Assembly (NCBI RefSeq): GCF_002776525.5
Contig: NC_045434.1
Span: forward strand, 119,762,435 to 119,826,434
DNA from: Piliocolobus tephrosceles
Lineage: Eukaryota; Chordata; Mammalia; Primates; Cercopithecidae
Direction of reading: 5' to 3'
DNA length: 64,000 nt
Shown: piece after piece, positions 51,430 to 64,000 of the stretch
Layout of the letters: each line of letters opens with the position of its first letter
Position numbering within the stretch: position 1 is the first letter of the stretch
Position numbers and translations under genes: made by a program
Notes under the pieces: model-generated
What the model was told of the DNA's origin: nothing
The model's database searches: none
Seen by the model: only the letters and a program-made list of their open reading frames with translations

Positions 51430-54400
51430 TCATTACGAGTCCTAAGACTAGTAGAGATAGAAAATGTGAGCAACATGACAGAGTAAGATTTTCAAGCAGA
51501 GCTAGAAAATGTCAGCAACATGGCAGAATAAGATTTTCAAGCACTTATCCCATTACCAAAGCATCAATTTGAACAACCACCTATGCATAAAACTATCTTC
51601 ACATCAGCTAGGAAATCTAGGTGAGAGATTACAGCAACCAGGTGAAACAGAAATAAGGAAAGATGCATTGAAAAGTGTACAAAGGACAGTTTCACATTAT
51701 ACACACCACCCCTCCCCCCAGCTTGGGCAGCAAAGTGCAAAGAAAAATACTATCCACATAGGGAAAGAAGAGTAAAGTGAGAAGTCAGCTTTCCCACAGA
51801 CGCCAGCACCAGGTTAATCATAGTAAACCAGTACCAGGCTGGCACTTGTAGACTCAGGCTCCAAGCCCACTCCAGCACCAAGTCAACACCCATGGTCCCA
51901 GGGTTGTGGCATTCCCAGTGCAAGGGGAGGCAACCACAACTCCAGAATCCAGGATATCCCCCCTTCAGACCCAGACTCCAGCCACACTCCATCACCAGGC
52001 TGGCCCTTGTGGACCTAGAATTCAGTCTCATACCACAGACTCAAGCACCATGTTTATCCATGCAGACTGAAGCTTCAGGCTCCTACCTGTAGACCTAAGC
52101 TTCAGGATAGCCTCTGCAGACCCAGGCTCCAGGCTGGCTCCTGTGGACTCAGGTGCTAGGCCTGCCTTCCCACTGACCCAGGGCCCAGGCCACTCCATCT
52201 AAGGACACCAGCAGCAGACTAATTAGTAGAACCCACTAAATGTCCCACATAAAATCTCTGGATAGGCTAACTACTGAAATCTGTCAGTAAAGACTCTAAG
52301 AAGTGCCTACTTATTCAAATGTATAGACAGCAAGGTCACTAGGGTCTTAAATAATCAGAAAACAATGACATCACAAAATAAAGCACCAGTAACTTATCCT
52401 AAAGAAATGAAGATTTACAAACTTCTCAACAAATAATTAAAAATAATAATTTGAAAGTAGCTCAGTAAGCTGTAAGAGATCCCAGATAGGCAACCAGACA
52501 AAACAAGGAAAATAGTAATAGTAATGAATAATATGAGAAGTTCAACAAAGAGGCAGAAACGAGAAAAAAATAACCAAACTATAGTTCTGGAGCTGAAGAA
52601 CACAATGATTGCACTGAAAAATTCCATAGAGAGCTTTAGCAAAAGAAAGAATCAGCAAGCAAAAAGACAAGTCATTTGAAAGTAACAAGTCAGAAGAATA
52701 AAAAGAAAAACCAATGATCCATTTCTACACACTAAAAGTGACTATTTTAAAAAGTAAAACAATCTCCTTTACAATGGCATAAAAAGAATACAATGCTTAA
52801 GAATAAATTTAACCAAGCAGTTGAATGATCTGTACACTGAAAACTATAAGATACTAATGAAAGAAATTTTTGAAGACACAAATAGATGGAAAGATATCTC
52901 ATATTTATGGATTAGAATAATTAACCTTGTAAAATGGCAATTCTACTCAAAGTAATCTACAGAGTCTTGCAATCCCTATAAAAATACAATGATTTTTTTA
53001 TAAAACAGAAAACAATCCTAAAATTCATATGGAACTACAAGAGAATTCAAATAGCCAAAGCAATATTGAACAAAAAGAACCAAGTTGGAGGCATCAAACT
53101 ATCTGATTTCAAAATGTACTACAAAGCTATACCAATCAAAAGAGAATAGTTCAGGCATAAAAAGAGACATATATACATATGGAACAGAATAGGAGAGCTC
53201 AGAATTAAATCCACATTAATGGCCAATTTGTCTTCAACAAGTATGCAAAGAACACACAATGAGGAAAGTCTCCTCAATATACTGTGCTGGGAAAACTGGA
53301 TATCCATAGTCAAAAGAATGAAATTGGAATCTTATACCATAGACAAATATAAACTCAAAATGAATTAAGACTTAACTGTACAATTGCTAGAATAAAATGT
53401 AGGGGAAAAGCTTATTTACATTAGGATAGGCAGGAACTTTTTTGATATGACACCAAGGCACAGGCAGCAAAAGCAAAATAGTAGAGAAATGGGAATGCAT
53501 CAAAGTAAGAAACTTCTGTACAACAAAGTAAACAATTAACAGAGTGAAGACACGACCTAAGAAATGGGGGAAAATATTTGCAAGCCATACATCTGATAAT
53601 CAGTTAATAGCTAAAAACATAGAAACTAAACTCAATAGCAAGATAACAAATAACTCTATTAAAAAGTGTGCAAATGACCTGAATAGATTTTTCTCAGAGG
53701 AAGACATACAAATAGTCAACAAGTATATGAAAAGATGCTCAATATACCTGATCATCCAGGAAATGCAAATCAAAACCACTAGATATCACCTCACAATGAT
53801 TAAAATGGTTAAGATAAAAAAGACAAAAGAGCAAGTATTGGCATGGATGTGGGGAAAAGGAAATCTTGTATACTGTTGACAGAAATGTAAATTGCTATGG
53901 CCATTATGGAAAACAGTGTGTATTTTCCTCAAAATATTAAAAATAGATTGCTATATGATTCAATAATCTCACTTCTGCGTATATATCCAAAGAAAGTGAA
54001 ATCAGTATCTCAAAGCACCGCCATGTTCAACACAATATTATTCACAAAGGCAAGATATAGAATCAACCTAATGCCAGTCAACAGAAGAATGGACTACACA
54101 CACACGCACACATGTATATACACACATATATAATGATATATTATTTAGTATTAGCAGCGAAGGAAATCTCATCATTTGCGATAACACAGATGAATGAAGA
54201 ATGTTATGTTTAGTGAAGTAAGCCAAGCACAGAAAGACAAACACCAAATAATCTTGCTTATCTATAGAATCTAAGAAGTAGAACTTACAGAAGTCCAGAG
54301 TAGAATAGCAGTTGGCAGGCGCTTGGGACTAGGAAAAATCAGGAGAAGTTAATCAAAGGGTACAAAGTAGGAGTTATTTGCATTTTTCTTGATGCAAATA

Positions 54401-54430
54401 ATTTACTTTTTGGTCTTGCAGACATTGTAG
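51430..54430 (+). mobile_element. L1 (L1MA/L1PB grade) with large internal deletion
   Basis: The 5' part, about 51,450-52,700, has the 5' UTR with minisatellite-like 'agactccag', 'caggctccag' and 'accaggctgg' units (51,800-52,200), then early ORF1 sequence ('gaaagaatcagcaagc', 'gacaagtcatttgaa'). At about 52,705 it jumps to late ORF2 ('tttctacacactaaaagtg', then 'ggaaagatatctcatattta'). The end of ORF2 and 3' UTR follow. Most of ORF1 and about two thirds of ORF2 are missing, so the 3-kb element has lost roughly 3.5-4 kb. Stops are frequent throughout. Confidence 0.85.
51453..51542 (+). repeat. 45-bp tandem duplication at the L1 5' end
   Basis: Two 45-bp units, 51,453-51,497 and 51,498-51,542, both end 'taagattttcaagc' and differ at only about five positions. 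Confidence 0.93.
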
Positions 54431-55349
54431 TTATGTAGTTGAGTATTCACCTTATTCTAGGTGTTTTAATGAGAATTTCAGTTTTATGTGATTCTAAATA
54501 TAAATTTATATTTAGAAATGTAATATTCATGTTCCTTTTCCACCTCTGAAACTATGCTTCTTCCCAAAGTCCTTCTTCAATGTAAAGGAAGAGAATTTTC
54601 TCACCCCCACTACTGATCTCTGTATCATTTATCCACAGTTTTAACATTTATTGGACCCTAAGTACTTGACCTGATGCTAAACTTCGAGAATATAGAGAAA
54701 GAAGAGAGGTTTTTTTTCTTTTCTTTTAAAGGAGTTAAATAACATTGTGAAGAATAAGTGAAGTTATAAGAGAGAAAATGGAGGTCTGAAGATCAGAAAA
54801 CAGAGCATTCAAGAATCTGCAAGTATTCTAGGATGGCTAAAGCACTGCATCCTCCATAAAACACACTAAGACTAATCAAATATCAGTGGAATGTGCATGA
54901 TTTATCTACACAGTTATCATTACTTCCTCTTATTATGCTGGCCCTAATATAGGGAAATATACTTTCTGATGAAAGGAAATAAAATATATCTTTTCCTTTT
55001 TAAAAATTTTCACCATTAATCGTTTCCTTTTTTTTTTTCTTCAGTTTTTAATTTACCACCCAACCCATCATTCAATTTTCCTATCTTTCTGGGCCCTATT
55101 TCAGGTGTCACTGTCTAAGTAGGAACCAATTGCAAACCATGCCCAAGGACAATTCTACACTAAAATTCTAGCATTCAGGATTTATGGATTTAGAAGACTA
55201 AAAACTGAGGTAAAGAGATGAAAAATTAGCTTCACACTCAAACCTCACAAGCAGCACTGTGTGTTACAAAGTCCTGGATATACAAGTTCTTTAGGATCAT
55301 TTTTTAAAGAAATGTGTAAATTGAAAAAAAAAAAAAAATGAGAATAATT
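54431..55349. other. AT-rich DNA, nothing recognised
   Basis: No gene or clear repeat. Poly-T and poly-A runs of 9-14 bp at 54,712, 55,029 and 55,325. Confidence 0.4.
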
Positions 55350-55654
<305 letters not shown>

Positions 55655-55784
55655 GAGGAAGAAGAATTTTACACTCTTTGTAAAGAAAAAAAGGAAAACA
55701 CACATTTGAAACTTTTAGAAAGTGATAAAAAAATTTAAATATATATATATATATAGACAGAGAGACAGAGAGAGTGCCTGATTT

Positions 55785-56262
55785 GTCCCCTAACCCCAAA
55801 AGATCCTTAATCGTAGCTGGGCTAGCCGCAGACAAAAGCTCTCAGACACCAAGTTGTAGAAGGAAGGGCTTTGTTCAGCTGGGAGCATCGGCAAGCTACT
55901 GCCTTAAAATCCAAGCTCCCTGAGTGCACAATTTTTGTCCCTTTTAAGGGCTCACAACATTAAAGATTTCACATGAAAGGGTCATGATAAATTTGAGCAA
56001 GTAGGGGGTACGTGACAGGGGCTGCATGCACCAGTGGTCAGAGAGAAACAGAACAGGGCAAGGAGTTTCACAATGTTCTTCTATACAATGTCTGGAATCT
56101 ATGAATAACATCGGTTTCTAACTTTTGAGTTGATTTTTAACTACTGGGTTTAGGTCAGGCAGGCCCAGGCCTGGTTTTGGGCCTGGTGCTGGGCTGCCAG
56201 TCTTTGGTTTTACTTCCTTGTTTTTTCTTAAAACAAGTACCGAGTATAAAACAATATAAACT
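55785..56262 (-). mobile_element. Class I ERV solo LTR
   Basis: In antisense, 'GCTGAACAAAGCCCTTCCTTC' followed by 'TTGGTGTCTGAGAGCTTTTG' and 'CGGCTAGCC' has the layout of an R/U5 end with a polyadenylation signal changed to AACAAA. No viral genes adjoin. Subfamily not assigned. Confidence 0.65.
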
Positions 56263-56539
56263 ATGAGAGAGTCTCTCTCTTTCCTCAAATGAGCCAAAAA
56301 AATATACTTAAATATAAATAATAATTTATCTATAGATACCCATACCCTGAATGATATTATGAATACATTTGCCTATACACACATACATGCATGTGCGTAT
56401 CCCTAAATCCTTGCTCTCTGTTGAATGATCAAAGCCTATGAGATGAAATTAGGTTCAATGGTCAGACTTAGTTTAGATAGTTAACCATAGACATCCAAAT
56501 TAAACAGATTCTCCACAATTATCTCTCATCAAAGTTTGC

Positions 56540-57385
56540 AGAAGAGTGGCACTGATATGAGAGAAGGGCAGAAAAGTGCTGGGAGAAGAAGAGCAGGGTC
56601 TCTGGCGAGGGCTCCACCCTCGAGCCTGTACCCATGGACCTAAGTGAGGACAGACACTCCTGTTTTTATGCCCAAATGTTGCATTTTCCAAGACCACCCT
56701 AGCCTGCCATGCCCCCTATCCTGTGCCTATAAAAATCCTGAGACTCTAGTGGCCACGCATACAAGTGGCTGAATATTGAGAGGAACACACCAGCAGAAGG
56801 GCGCACAGGCAATTGGACATCTAGAGGAACAGAGGAGCAGAAGAGCACACCAACAGGCAACAGCAGACACCAGCAGGCCATGGACCAGAGGAAAAATATG
56901 GATGCTGAGGGGAATTTGCCCAGGGTCGTCAGAGCAGAGTCCAGCCATTGAGTGGCTGAACTCCAGGGGAAAACCACCTTCCCACTCCATCCCCATTGTG
57001 GCTCCTCATCCATCTGCTGAGAGCTACTTCCACCATTCAATAAATTCTTGCACTCATTCTCCAAGCCCGTGTGTGATCCGATTTTTTCCAGCACACCAAG
57101 GCAAGAAGTCTGGGATACAGAAAGCAGAGAGTCTAATTGAACTGATTAATACAAGTCACCTACAGATGGCAAAACTCAAAGAACACACAGTTAACACACA
57201 CCCACTGGGGCTTCAGGAGCTGTAAACATTCACCTGTAGACACTGCCATGGGGTCAGAGCCCCACAACCTGCCCATCTCCATGCTCCCCCTAAAAGTTTG
57301 AGCTGTGGGGCATCAAATAAGTTAGCCACACCCCCATCATACTCCCTGCAATGGGAATAAGGGAACTTTTCCCATTTCAGCACCA
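56540..57385 (+). mobile_element. Class I ERV solo LTR with visible TATA and poly(A) signals
   Basis: Sense LTR-like element with 'gtgcctataaaaatcctgag' (TATA box, about 56,726) and 'caataaattcttgcac' (polyadenylation signal, about 57,038), 310 bp apart, then a U5-like part ending near 'cccatttca'. Between them are repeated 'acaccagcag' and 'gaggaacaga' units (56,780-56,890). The 149-codon sense and 131-codon antisense frames lie inside and have no viral or host domain. Boundaries are approximate. Confidence 0.7.
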
Positions 57386-57914
57386 TTCACCTTTCCCAAC
57401 CCTTCCCATTATATATTCTCAATAGAACCATGGCTGCATTCCCTCTTTTCATATTTGTGATGTAATTAATCATCCAAATCAGATACCAACTATCTGATTG
57501 GATCTAGACTTTAGTGAAATATTTTCTGGTCTGATTCTTTCTCCTTTTCCCCAGTTCTACACATGTATTTTTTTTTTAACTAACAGAATTTTTAACTTTT
57601 CATTGGCATCCCTTTGGTCAATTGAAGCATATTCTATAAAGACAGGTACTTACAAGCCAAACCATTCCCTTACTTGTGACAAAGATTCTCTCCTTGTTCA
57701 AATCTAGTCAAGATCCTCTGAACCCCTTCCCAGGCCAGACCTTAATATTCAGCTACAAAACTGCAGCCTCTCAGCACAAATGATTTCGTTATTCTCCTGC
57801 CCTAACACTAAGAGGCTTGAACAAACACCACCATAGTTTCTGAGGTGACCCAGCCCCCAAACCCCCTTTAAAGTGTCTGCCTCCGAAAGCTCAGTGCTTC
57901 CAGGGGAATTTATT
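57386..57914. other. Unassigned DNA between LTRs
   Basis: CT-rich; possibly part of the LTR-type repeat that continues at 58,326, but not recognised with certainty. Confidence 0.35.
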
Positions 57915-57919
57915 GTTTG

Positions 57920-58320
57920 TTTTACTCACGTCCATGTGAAGAGACTACCAAACAGGCTTTGTGTGAGCAACAAGACTGTTTATTTCACCTGGGTGCAGGT
58001 GGGCTGAGTCTGAAAGGAGAGTCAACGAAGGGAGATAGAGGTTGGGCTGTTCTATAGGATTTGGGTAGGTAGTGGAAAATTACAATCAAAGAGGGTTGTT
58101 CTCTGGCGGGCAGGGTTTGGGGTCACAAGGTGCTCAGTGGGGGAGCTTTTGAGCCAGGAGAAGCCAGGAGAAGGAATTTCAGAAGGTAATGTCATCAGTT
58201 AAGGCAGGAACAGGCCATTTTCACTTATTTTGTGATTCTTCAGTTACTTCAGGCCAACTGGATATATACTTGCAGGTCACAGGGGATATGATGGCTTAGC
58301 TTGGGCTCAGAGTCCTGACA
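57920..58320 (-). mobile_element. HERV-H solo LTR (LTR7 family)
   Basis: In its own sense it begins TGTCAGGACTCTGAGCCCAA and contains 'CACCTGCACCCAGGTG' next to 'AATAAACAG' (polyadenylation signal, plus-strand 57,976-57,991) and 'CACACAAAGCCTGTTTGG'. Five-base target-site duplications 'gtttg' lie at 57,915-57,919 and 58,321-58,325. The 3' terminal bases are mutated. HERV-H LTRs are known promoters in early embryonic cells; activity here is not predicted. Confidence 0.93.
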
Positions 58321-58325
58321 GTTTG

Positions 58326-59150
58326 TTGCAGCCAAAACCTGGTAATAGGTCTCTGAATCCTCTCTTAGGGCAGTTACTTTTGAAAGCTTAAAGTTGTAAA
58401 TACAATACTTTCTTTCCTCTTTCGAGACTGATGTTTCCCACCATCTAGAACTTTCTTCTAAAGACCCTGAGATCTGTCTCTTTGAAATGCAAACCTCAGG
58501 GAAATAACTCTGACTCTCTCTCCCAGCCTGATGGGCATCCTGCTCCAACATATATCACCATCTTCTGTCATAAATATAAGAAGTTCACATCTCCTGATAA
58601 GCACCAATTTCAATACACAATTTCTGCTCAAGCTTCTACTTTTTCCTCTTCCTCACTCCCTCATTCTCCCTTAAAAATGTCCAGTACCTCTGTACAAATC
58701 AAAGCTGAGTTAACACTGGAACTTCTTCTCCATTACAACATGAAGGATAGAAGACTATGCCACTGGAAAATATGCCACTTTAGCATGAGGATTATGTCAA
58801 ACTGAAGGCAACTGAGAAAAAACAGATACAAGAAAAATTTTCTGCCTTCTCCCTGTTTGCCTAAAGACAAAATATAAATTTGTAAAGATAAAGAGGTCCC
58901 CTCTTTTTTCTGTAACAAGAAGAGAAGTAAATTACCAAAGATAATTCCTTGTCAGCTGGAAGTCAACAGAGGACACTCCATAACAAACTTTACTAACTAG
59001 CCCTGTCTTCCGTTCGTTTCCCCCATATATTTACCTTCCCACAATTTGCCACTCTAGAAACTCTATATCCTTTTATTTTTGTTTTCTCAATTCCCTAAAT
59101 GTGTATTGTTCTTTTCTTGGAATCTTACACAAGCCCAAGTTCTAACTACG
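58326..59150 (+). mobile_element. Class I ERV LTR-like element (MER4/MER61 grade)
   Basis: Blocks 'gatgtttcccaccatctaga', 'gaaatgcaaacctcaggga', 'ctgccttctccctgtttgcc' and 'attgttcttttcttggaatc' are those of primate class I LTRs. The LTR7 probably inserted near its start. The subfamily name is from memory and uncertain. Confidence 0.55.
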
Positions 59151-59154
59151 TGTT

Positions 59155-59505
59155 TTAGTCTATTAATATTGCTGTAATGAAATATCACAGATTGGCTAGA
59201 GAAAAGAAATTTATTTTCTCACAGTTCCAGAGGTTGGGAAGTCTAAGATGTTTTTTGCGTCTAAGATAATACCTTGAATGCTATATTCTCTAAAGGGCTG
59301 AATGTTATGTCCTAACGTGGAGAAGGGCCAAAGAGCAAAAATGGTAAATCTAGTTATCTTTATCTCCTTTATAAGATTATACTCATTCATAAAGGTGGAG
59401 CCTTCATGATCGAATCACCTTTTAAAGGCCCAACCTGTTAATACGGTTTCCTTGGGGATTAAGTTTCAACATTAATTTTGGATAAAACAGAAGTATTCAA
59501 ACCAC
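59155..59505. mobile_element. Interspersed repeat, same family as at 30,778
   Basis: 'attgctgtaatgaaatatca', 'tcacagttccagaggttggga' and 'gatcgaatcaccttttaaagg' share the arrangement seen at 30,778-31,165. Family not named with confidence. Confidence 0.5.
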
Positions 59506-60117
59506 TGCACCACCTCTTTCAATTACTTATGTCTGAGTACTCTCATGTAAATGTACTATACATTTGTAGATAAATCTGTTCATTTATCTGTCTTTTGTCA
59601 GTCTAATTGTCAAGGTTCCAGCCAATGAACCTAAGAGGAGTAGAGGAAAAACAGTATTTTTCCGTCTTTGCCAAAGGTTATTGATGAAAAACATTTGTCC
59701 TTACCACTTTATCTTTGACACTTGCCAGCATGATGTTTTGCAAACTGAAAACAAAGGAAAAATGCCTCTTCTTGTACCAGTACCAACAACCAAGGCCGAG
59801 GACCAAAGGGTTTCATAAAAGGGGTCTGGAAAAGCTAAGAGGAGCGAAAAACTAGTTTCTCTATATGCTAAAGTATAATGCATCAAAAAGCAGCAATTAA
59901 TTATGAGATTGGCAGATAAATGCTAAAATTGTTGAGTGACTAACTCATGATGATAAAATTGCAGGTTATCTTTTTATCGTTTTGTGCTTTTCTATATTTT
60001 AACTTAAACAGAAACAATTATGGTATTAATCAGAAAAATTACAATGTCAGAAGATGGTTTCAAAAATTCTATATCAAAAGTGGCAGTGATGCATGTCTTA
60101 ATTTAATTTAATGTAAC
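59506..60117. other. Unassigned AT-rich DNA
   Basis: Nothing recognised. Confidence 0.35.
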
Positions 60118-60570
60118 TTAACTTAGGAGAGCTAAGTAATTATACATGAGGCCATAGTACATAAGAAAGCGGCAGCCCTTTATTGCAAATATGCACACAC
60201 TCTCCAGCGAGGTTCTCTGGTCCTCAGGTGTGGGGAGCCAGGGAAGTCGCGCAGGCGCTCTCCCCTGAGGTTCTGCGGTCCACGAATGCGGGCCGAAGAA
60301 GTCACGCTGGCTCCTGCCCGCAGCAGACATTTATGCATTGGTGCTGGAAGGGGGAGGGCAGTGGGCGGGATAAGGGCATGATAGGGGCGTCTCCTTAGGC
60401 ATGGCCCGGTAAGTTTCGATCTCTTCGGATTGAGGTCACCTGGTGCATGCTCCGTTGATCTGCATCTTCCCTGGCGTGGGCTGCGTTTTCCGGGGCGCTG
60501 GTAAGTTGGTGATGAAGAACCCGGAAACAACAGGTACTGCTCCATCTTGTTCACCTTCCTCCATCTTGTC
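60118..60570 (-). mobile_element. CpG-rich LTR-like element
   Basis: In antisense, a TATA-like 'GCATAAAT' (plus 60,329-60,336) is followed 145 bp later by 'GCAATAAAGGG' (signal at plus 60,179-60,184), the spacing of an LTR promoter and polyadenylation site. Two imperfect ~50-bp units sharing 'GGACC', 'AGAACCTC' and 'GGAGAG' lie between them. I count roughly 20 CpGs in 360 bp, far above the rest of the window. The distal end is not defined and the family is unknown to me. The 148-codon antisense frame is a by-product of the GC richness. Confidence 0.6.
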
Positions 60571-61449
60571 CCTTCTCCCTCACCCAAACAATGCATAGGA
60601 GAGAGAGACAGAGAGAGAGAGAGCACCAGAATGAAAGAACAGAAGCAATCTGGCTTTCCCCGTTGTTCTCCCCCTCCAAAAACAAAACCAACTACCTAGT
60701 GCCAAGGTTATCACCAGAAATATCTCAGAACTCAAAATTAAGTCTGTGACAATCACTGGGATCACAGATAAGCAAAAATCTGCCAGCAGATGATAAAAGA
60801 AATGGACCACTCTAACTGCAATGCCCCGTCCTGAAGCTGCTACATATCACACAGAAAAAGTCACCCTACACTTCAGTTTCTACACTGGGCAAAGCAAAAT
60901 CAAGGCAGACAGCCAAGTTCCCCATCATCTTGGGTTTTGTGTGTGTGTGTTTGTTTTTGTGTTTTGCATGATAACTGTTCCTGCCACAACCCATGGGAAG
61001 CATTGTGAATGACCTGTAGGGCAAAAATTCCTGAGGGAAACTAGAGAAAAAGAGTAGAGTGGGACTAGTAACATTCTGCTCATAAAATTTGGTAGCTATT
61101 CTTTGACTTGGCCAAAGAAGAAGTGACTATACTCTGACTTGGCAAAATCAGGGGGGCTGTTTAGCAGCATAATACTGTAGGGTACATGCTCCATGGGTCC
61201 TCTGGCCACAAACATCTAGCCAGTCTTCCTGAATAGCCAGGGGTACTCTTTGGGATCCCCCAGTATTCAGGAGGGGCAGATTAACTTTTGCAAGAGCCAT
61301 GGCAAACCTAGGCTTAGGGTACCATCTAGTGCCATAAAAGAGGCAGCAATCTCGGGCCAGGGGAACACAATCAACACAATACCTATGTAGAGACATGCAC
61401 TAGAAAAAAGTAAATCAGTCCAAACAGCACAAACTGAGGTAAATGATTA
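60571..61449 (-). other. Unidentified region upstream of the CpG-rich LTR-like element
   Basis: It may be the U3 part of a long LTR or the end of an ERV internal region. A GA run is at 60,600-60,622 and a TG run at 60,940. Antisense frames of 76 codons (60,580-60,810; two hydrophobic stretches) and 82 codons (61,148-61,396; Cys-rich) are open, but I recognise no domain in either. Confidence 0.35.
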
Positions 61450-62293
61450 ATCCTTCAGTGCAATGATATAAACAGAGGTTTATAAGAAATAAAAGCAAAT
61501 GAGGAACCATGACCTCCCTAAATGTAAAAAATAAGAAGACAGTGACTGATCCCAATGAGATGACAATGTGTGAGCTCTTGGATCAATAATTCAAAATAGC
61601 AGTTTGAGGAAATTCAGTGAACTCCAAGATAACACAGAAAAGTAATTCAGAAATGTATCAAAGAAATTTAATAAAGAGGTTGAAATAATTTTTAAAAATG
61701 AAACAGATATACTGGAGGTAAGAAACACAAGCTAAATTGGAAAATCTACTGATGGATCTTAATATTAGAATAAATCAAGCAGAAGAATCAGTGAGCACAA
61801 AGACAGGATATTCGAAAATGCACAGTCAGAGGAAAAAATAATGAAACATACTTACAAGAGCTAGAGGATAGTCTCAAAAGAGCAACTCTAAGAGTTATTG
61901 GCCTTTTAAAGGGAACTGAAAAATTGTAAGGAGTCAGAATTTATTCAAAGAAATAATAAAAGAAAACTTTCCAATCCTACAAAAAGATATAAGTATCCAG
62001 ATATAGGAAAATCAAAGGTCACCAAAGAGATTCTATCCAAATAAGTATACCTCAGGACATACAATTGATTGAACTCTGAAAGGTTAAGAACAAAGAGAGG
62101 ATTCCAAAGGAAAAAGATGCAAATAACATATTTGGGAGCTGTGATTCATGTGGCAATAGACTTCTCAGCAGAAACTTTACAGGCCAGGAGAAAGTGGGAT
62201 GACATATTCAAAGTGTGAAAGGAGTAAAACTATCAACCAAGAATATTGTATTCAGCAAAACTATCCTTTGCATACTGGGAGACAAGGCTTTCA
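61450..62293 (+). mobile_element. Old L1 (L1M-type), ORF1
   Basis: Blocks 'aactttccaatcctac', 'cttctcagcagaaactttac', 'aggccaggagaaagtggga' and 'aaccaagaatattgtattcag' are L1M ORF1 sequence. It is split by an Alu and continues at 62,618. Many stops. Confidence 0.85.

Positions 62294-64000
<1,707 letters not shown>

Noticed and set aside
56776..57225. 149-codon frame and its antisense partner
   Set aside because: Both lie in a solo LTR with TATA and polyadenylation signals; no viral or host domain is visible.
60180..60626. 148-codon antisense frame with Arg/Pro-rich translation
   Set aside because: Stops are rare here because the DNA is CpG- and GC-rich; it spans an LTR-like promoter and poly(A) region.

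Overview
This window is vertebrate nuclear DNA from a primate, most likely an Old World monkey. It holds fourteen Alu copies. The two least diverged ones (at the left edge and at 62,294) carry variants that I associate, from memory, with the cercopithecid AluYR-type subfamilies: 'AAGCCTGTAATCC' near the 5' end and 'GATCCGGCCACTG' in the right arm. A run of exactly 100 N at 22,656-22,755 marks a draft-assembly gap. I found no host protein-coding exon, tRNA, snRNA or other host RNA gene. The window reads as intergenic or deep-intronic DNA built from layered transposable elements, and almost every open frame longer than about 80 codons lies in a mobile element.

Layout. 1-8,100: AT-rich DNA with an edge Alu, MIR remnants and a local duplication (1,580-2,271 copied to 3,441-3,722). 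8,130-11,740: an old sense L1 broken up by two Alus and a twin-primed L1PA; one of the Alus carries a composite templated insertion. 11,740-21,480: mostly unassigned DNA with MIR and LTR-like fragments, two Alus and a purine microsatellite. 21,490-23,520: an L1M split by a roughly 0.9-kb unidentified insertion that contains the gapped Alu. 28,570-30,745: two old L1s, a THE1 LTR and two Alus. 30,780-33,810: ancient repeats, a solo class I LTR and a short L1PA with a perfect target-site duplication. 49,200-54,430: a DNA-transposon remnant, an Alu and an internally deleted L1. 55,350-61,400: a cluster of solo LTRs, including an HERV-H LTR7 with intact target-site duplication and a CpG-rich LTR-like element. 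61,450-64,000: an older L1 running off the right edge.

The centrepiece is 37,030-49,190. An antisense class I endogenous retrovirus (proline-tRNA-type primer site, CX6CC-type envelope) was invaded in the opposite orientation by an HERV-9 provirus with LTR12 repeats, which itself later received an Alu. The outer provirus also carries a rearrangement. Its promoter-side LTR stops after about 70 bp and is followed by a second copy of the provirus's own left genomic flank plus a complete solo LTR. This is what recombination between a proviral allele and a solo-LTR allele of the same insertion would leave. All retroviral genes are broken or truncated; none is expected to make a working product. I found no evidence for a novel multi-gene system. 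The interesting content is structural.
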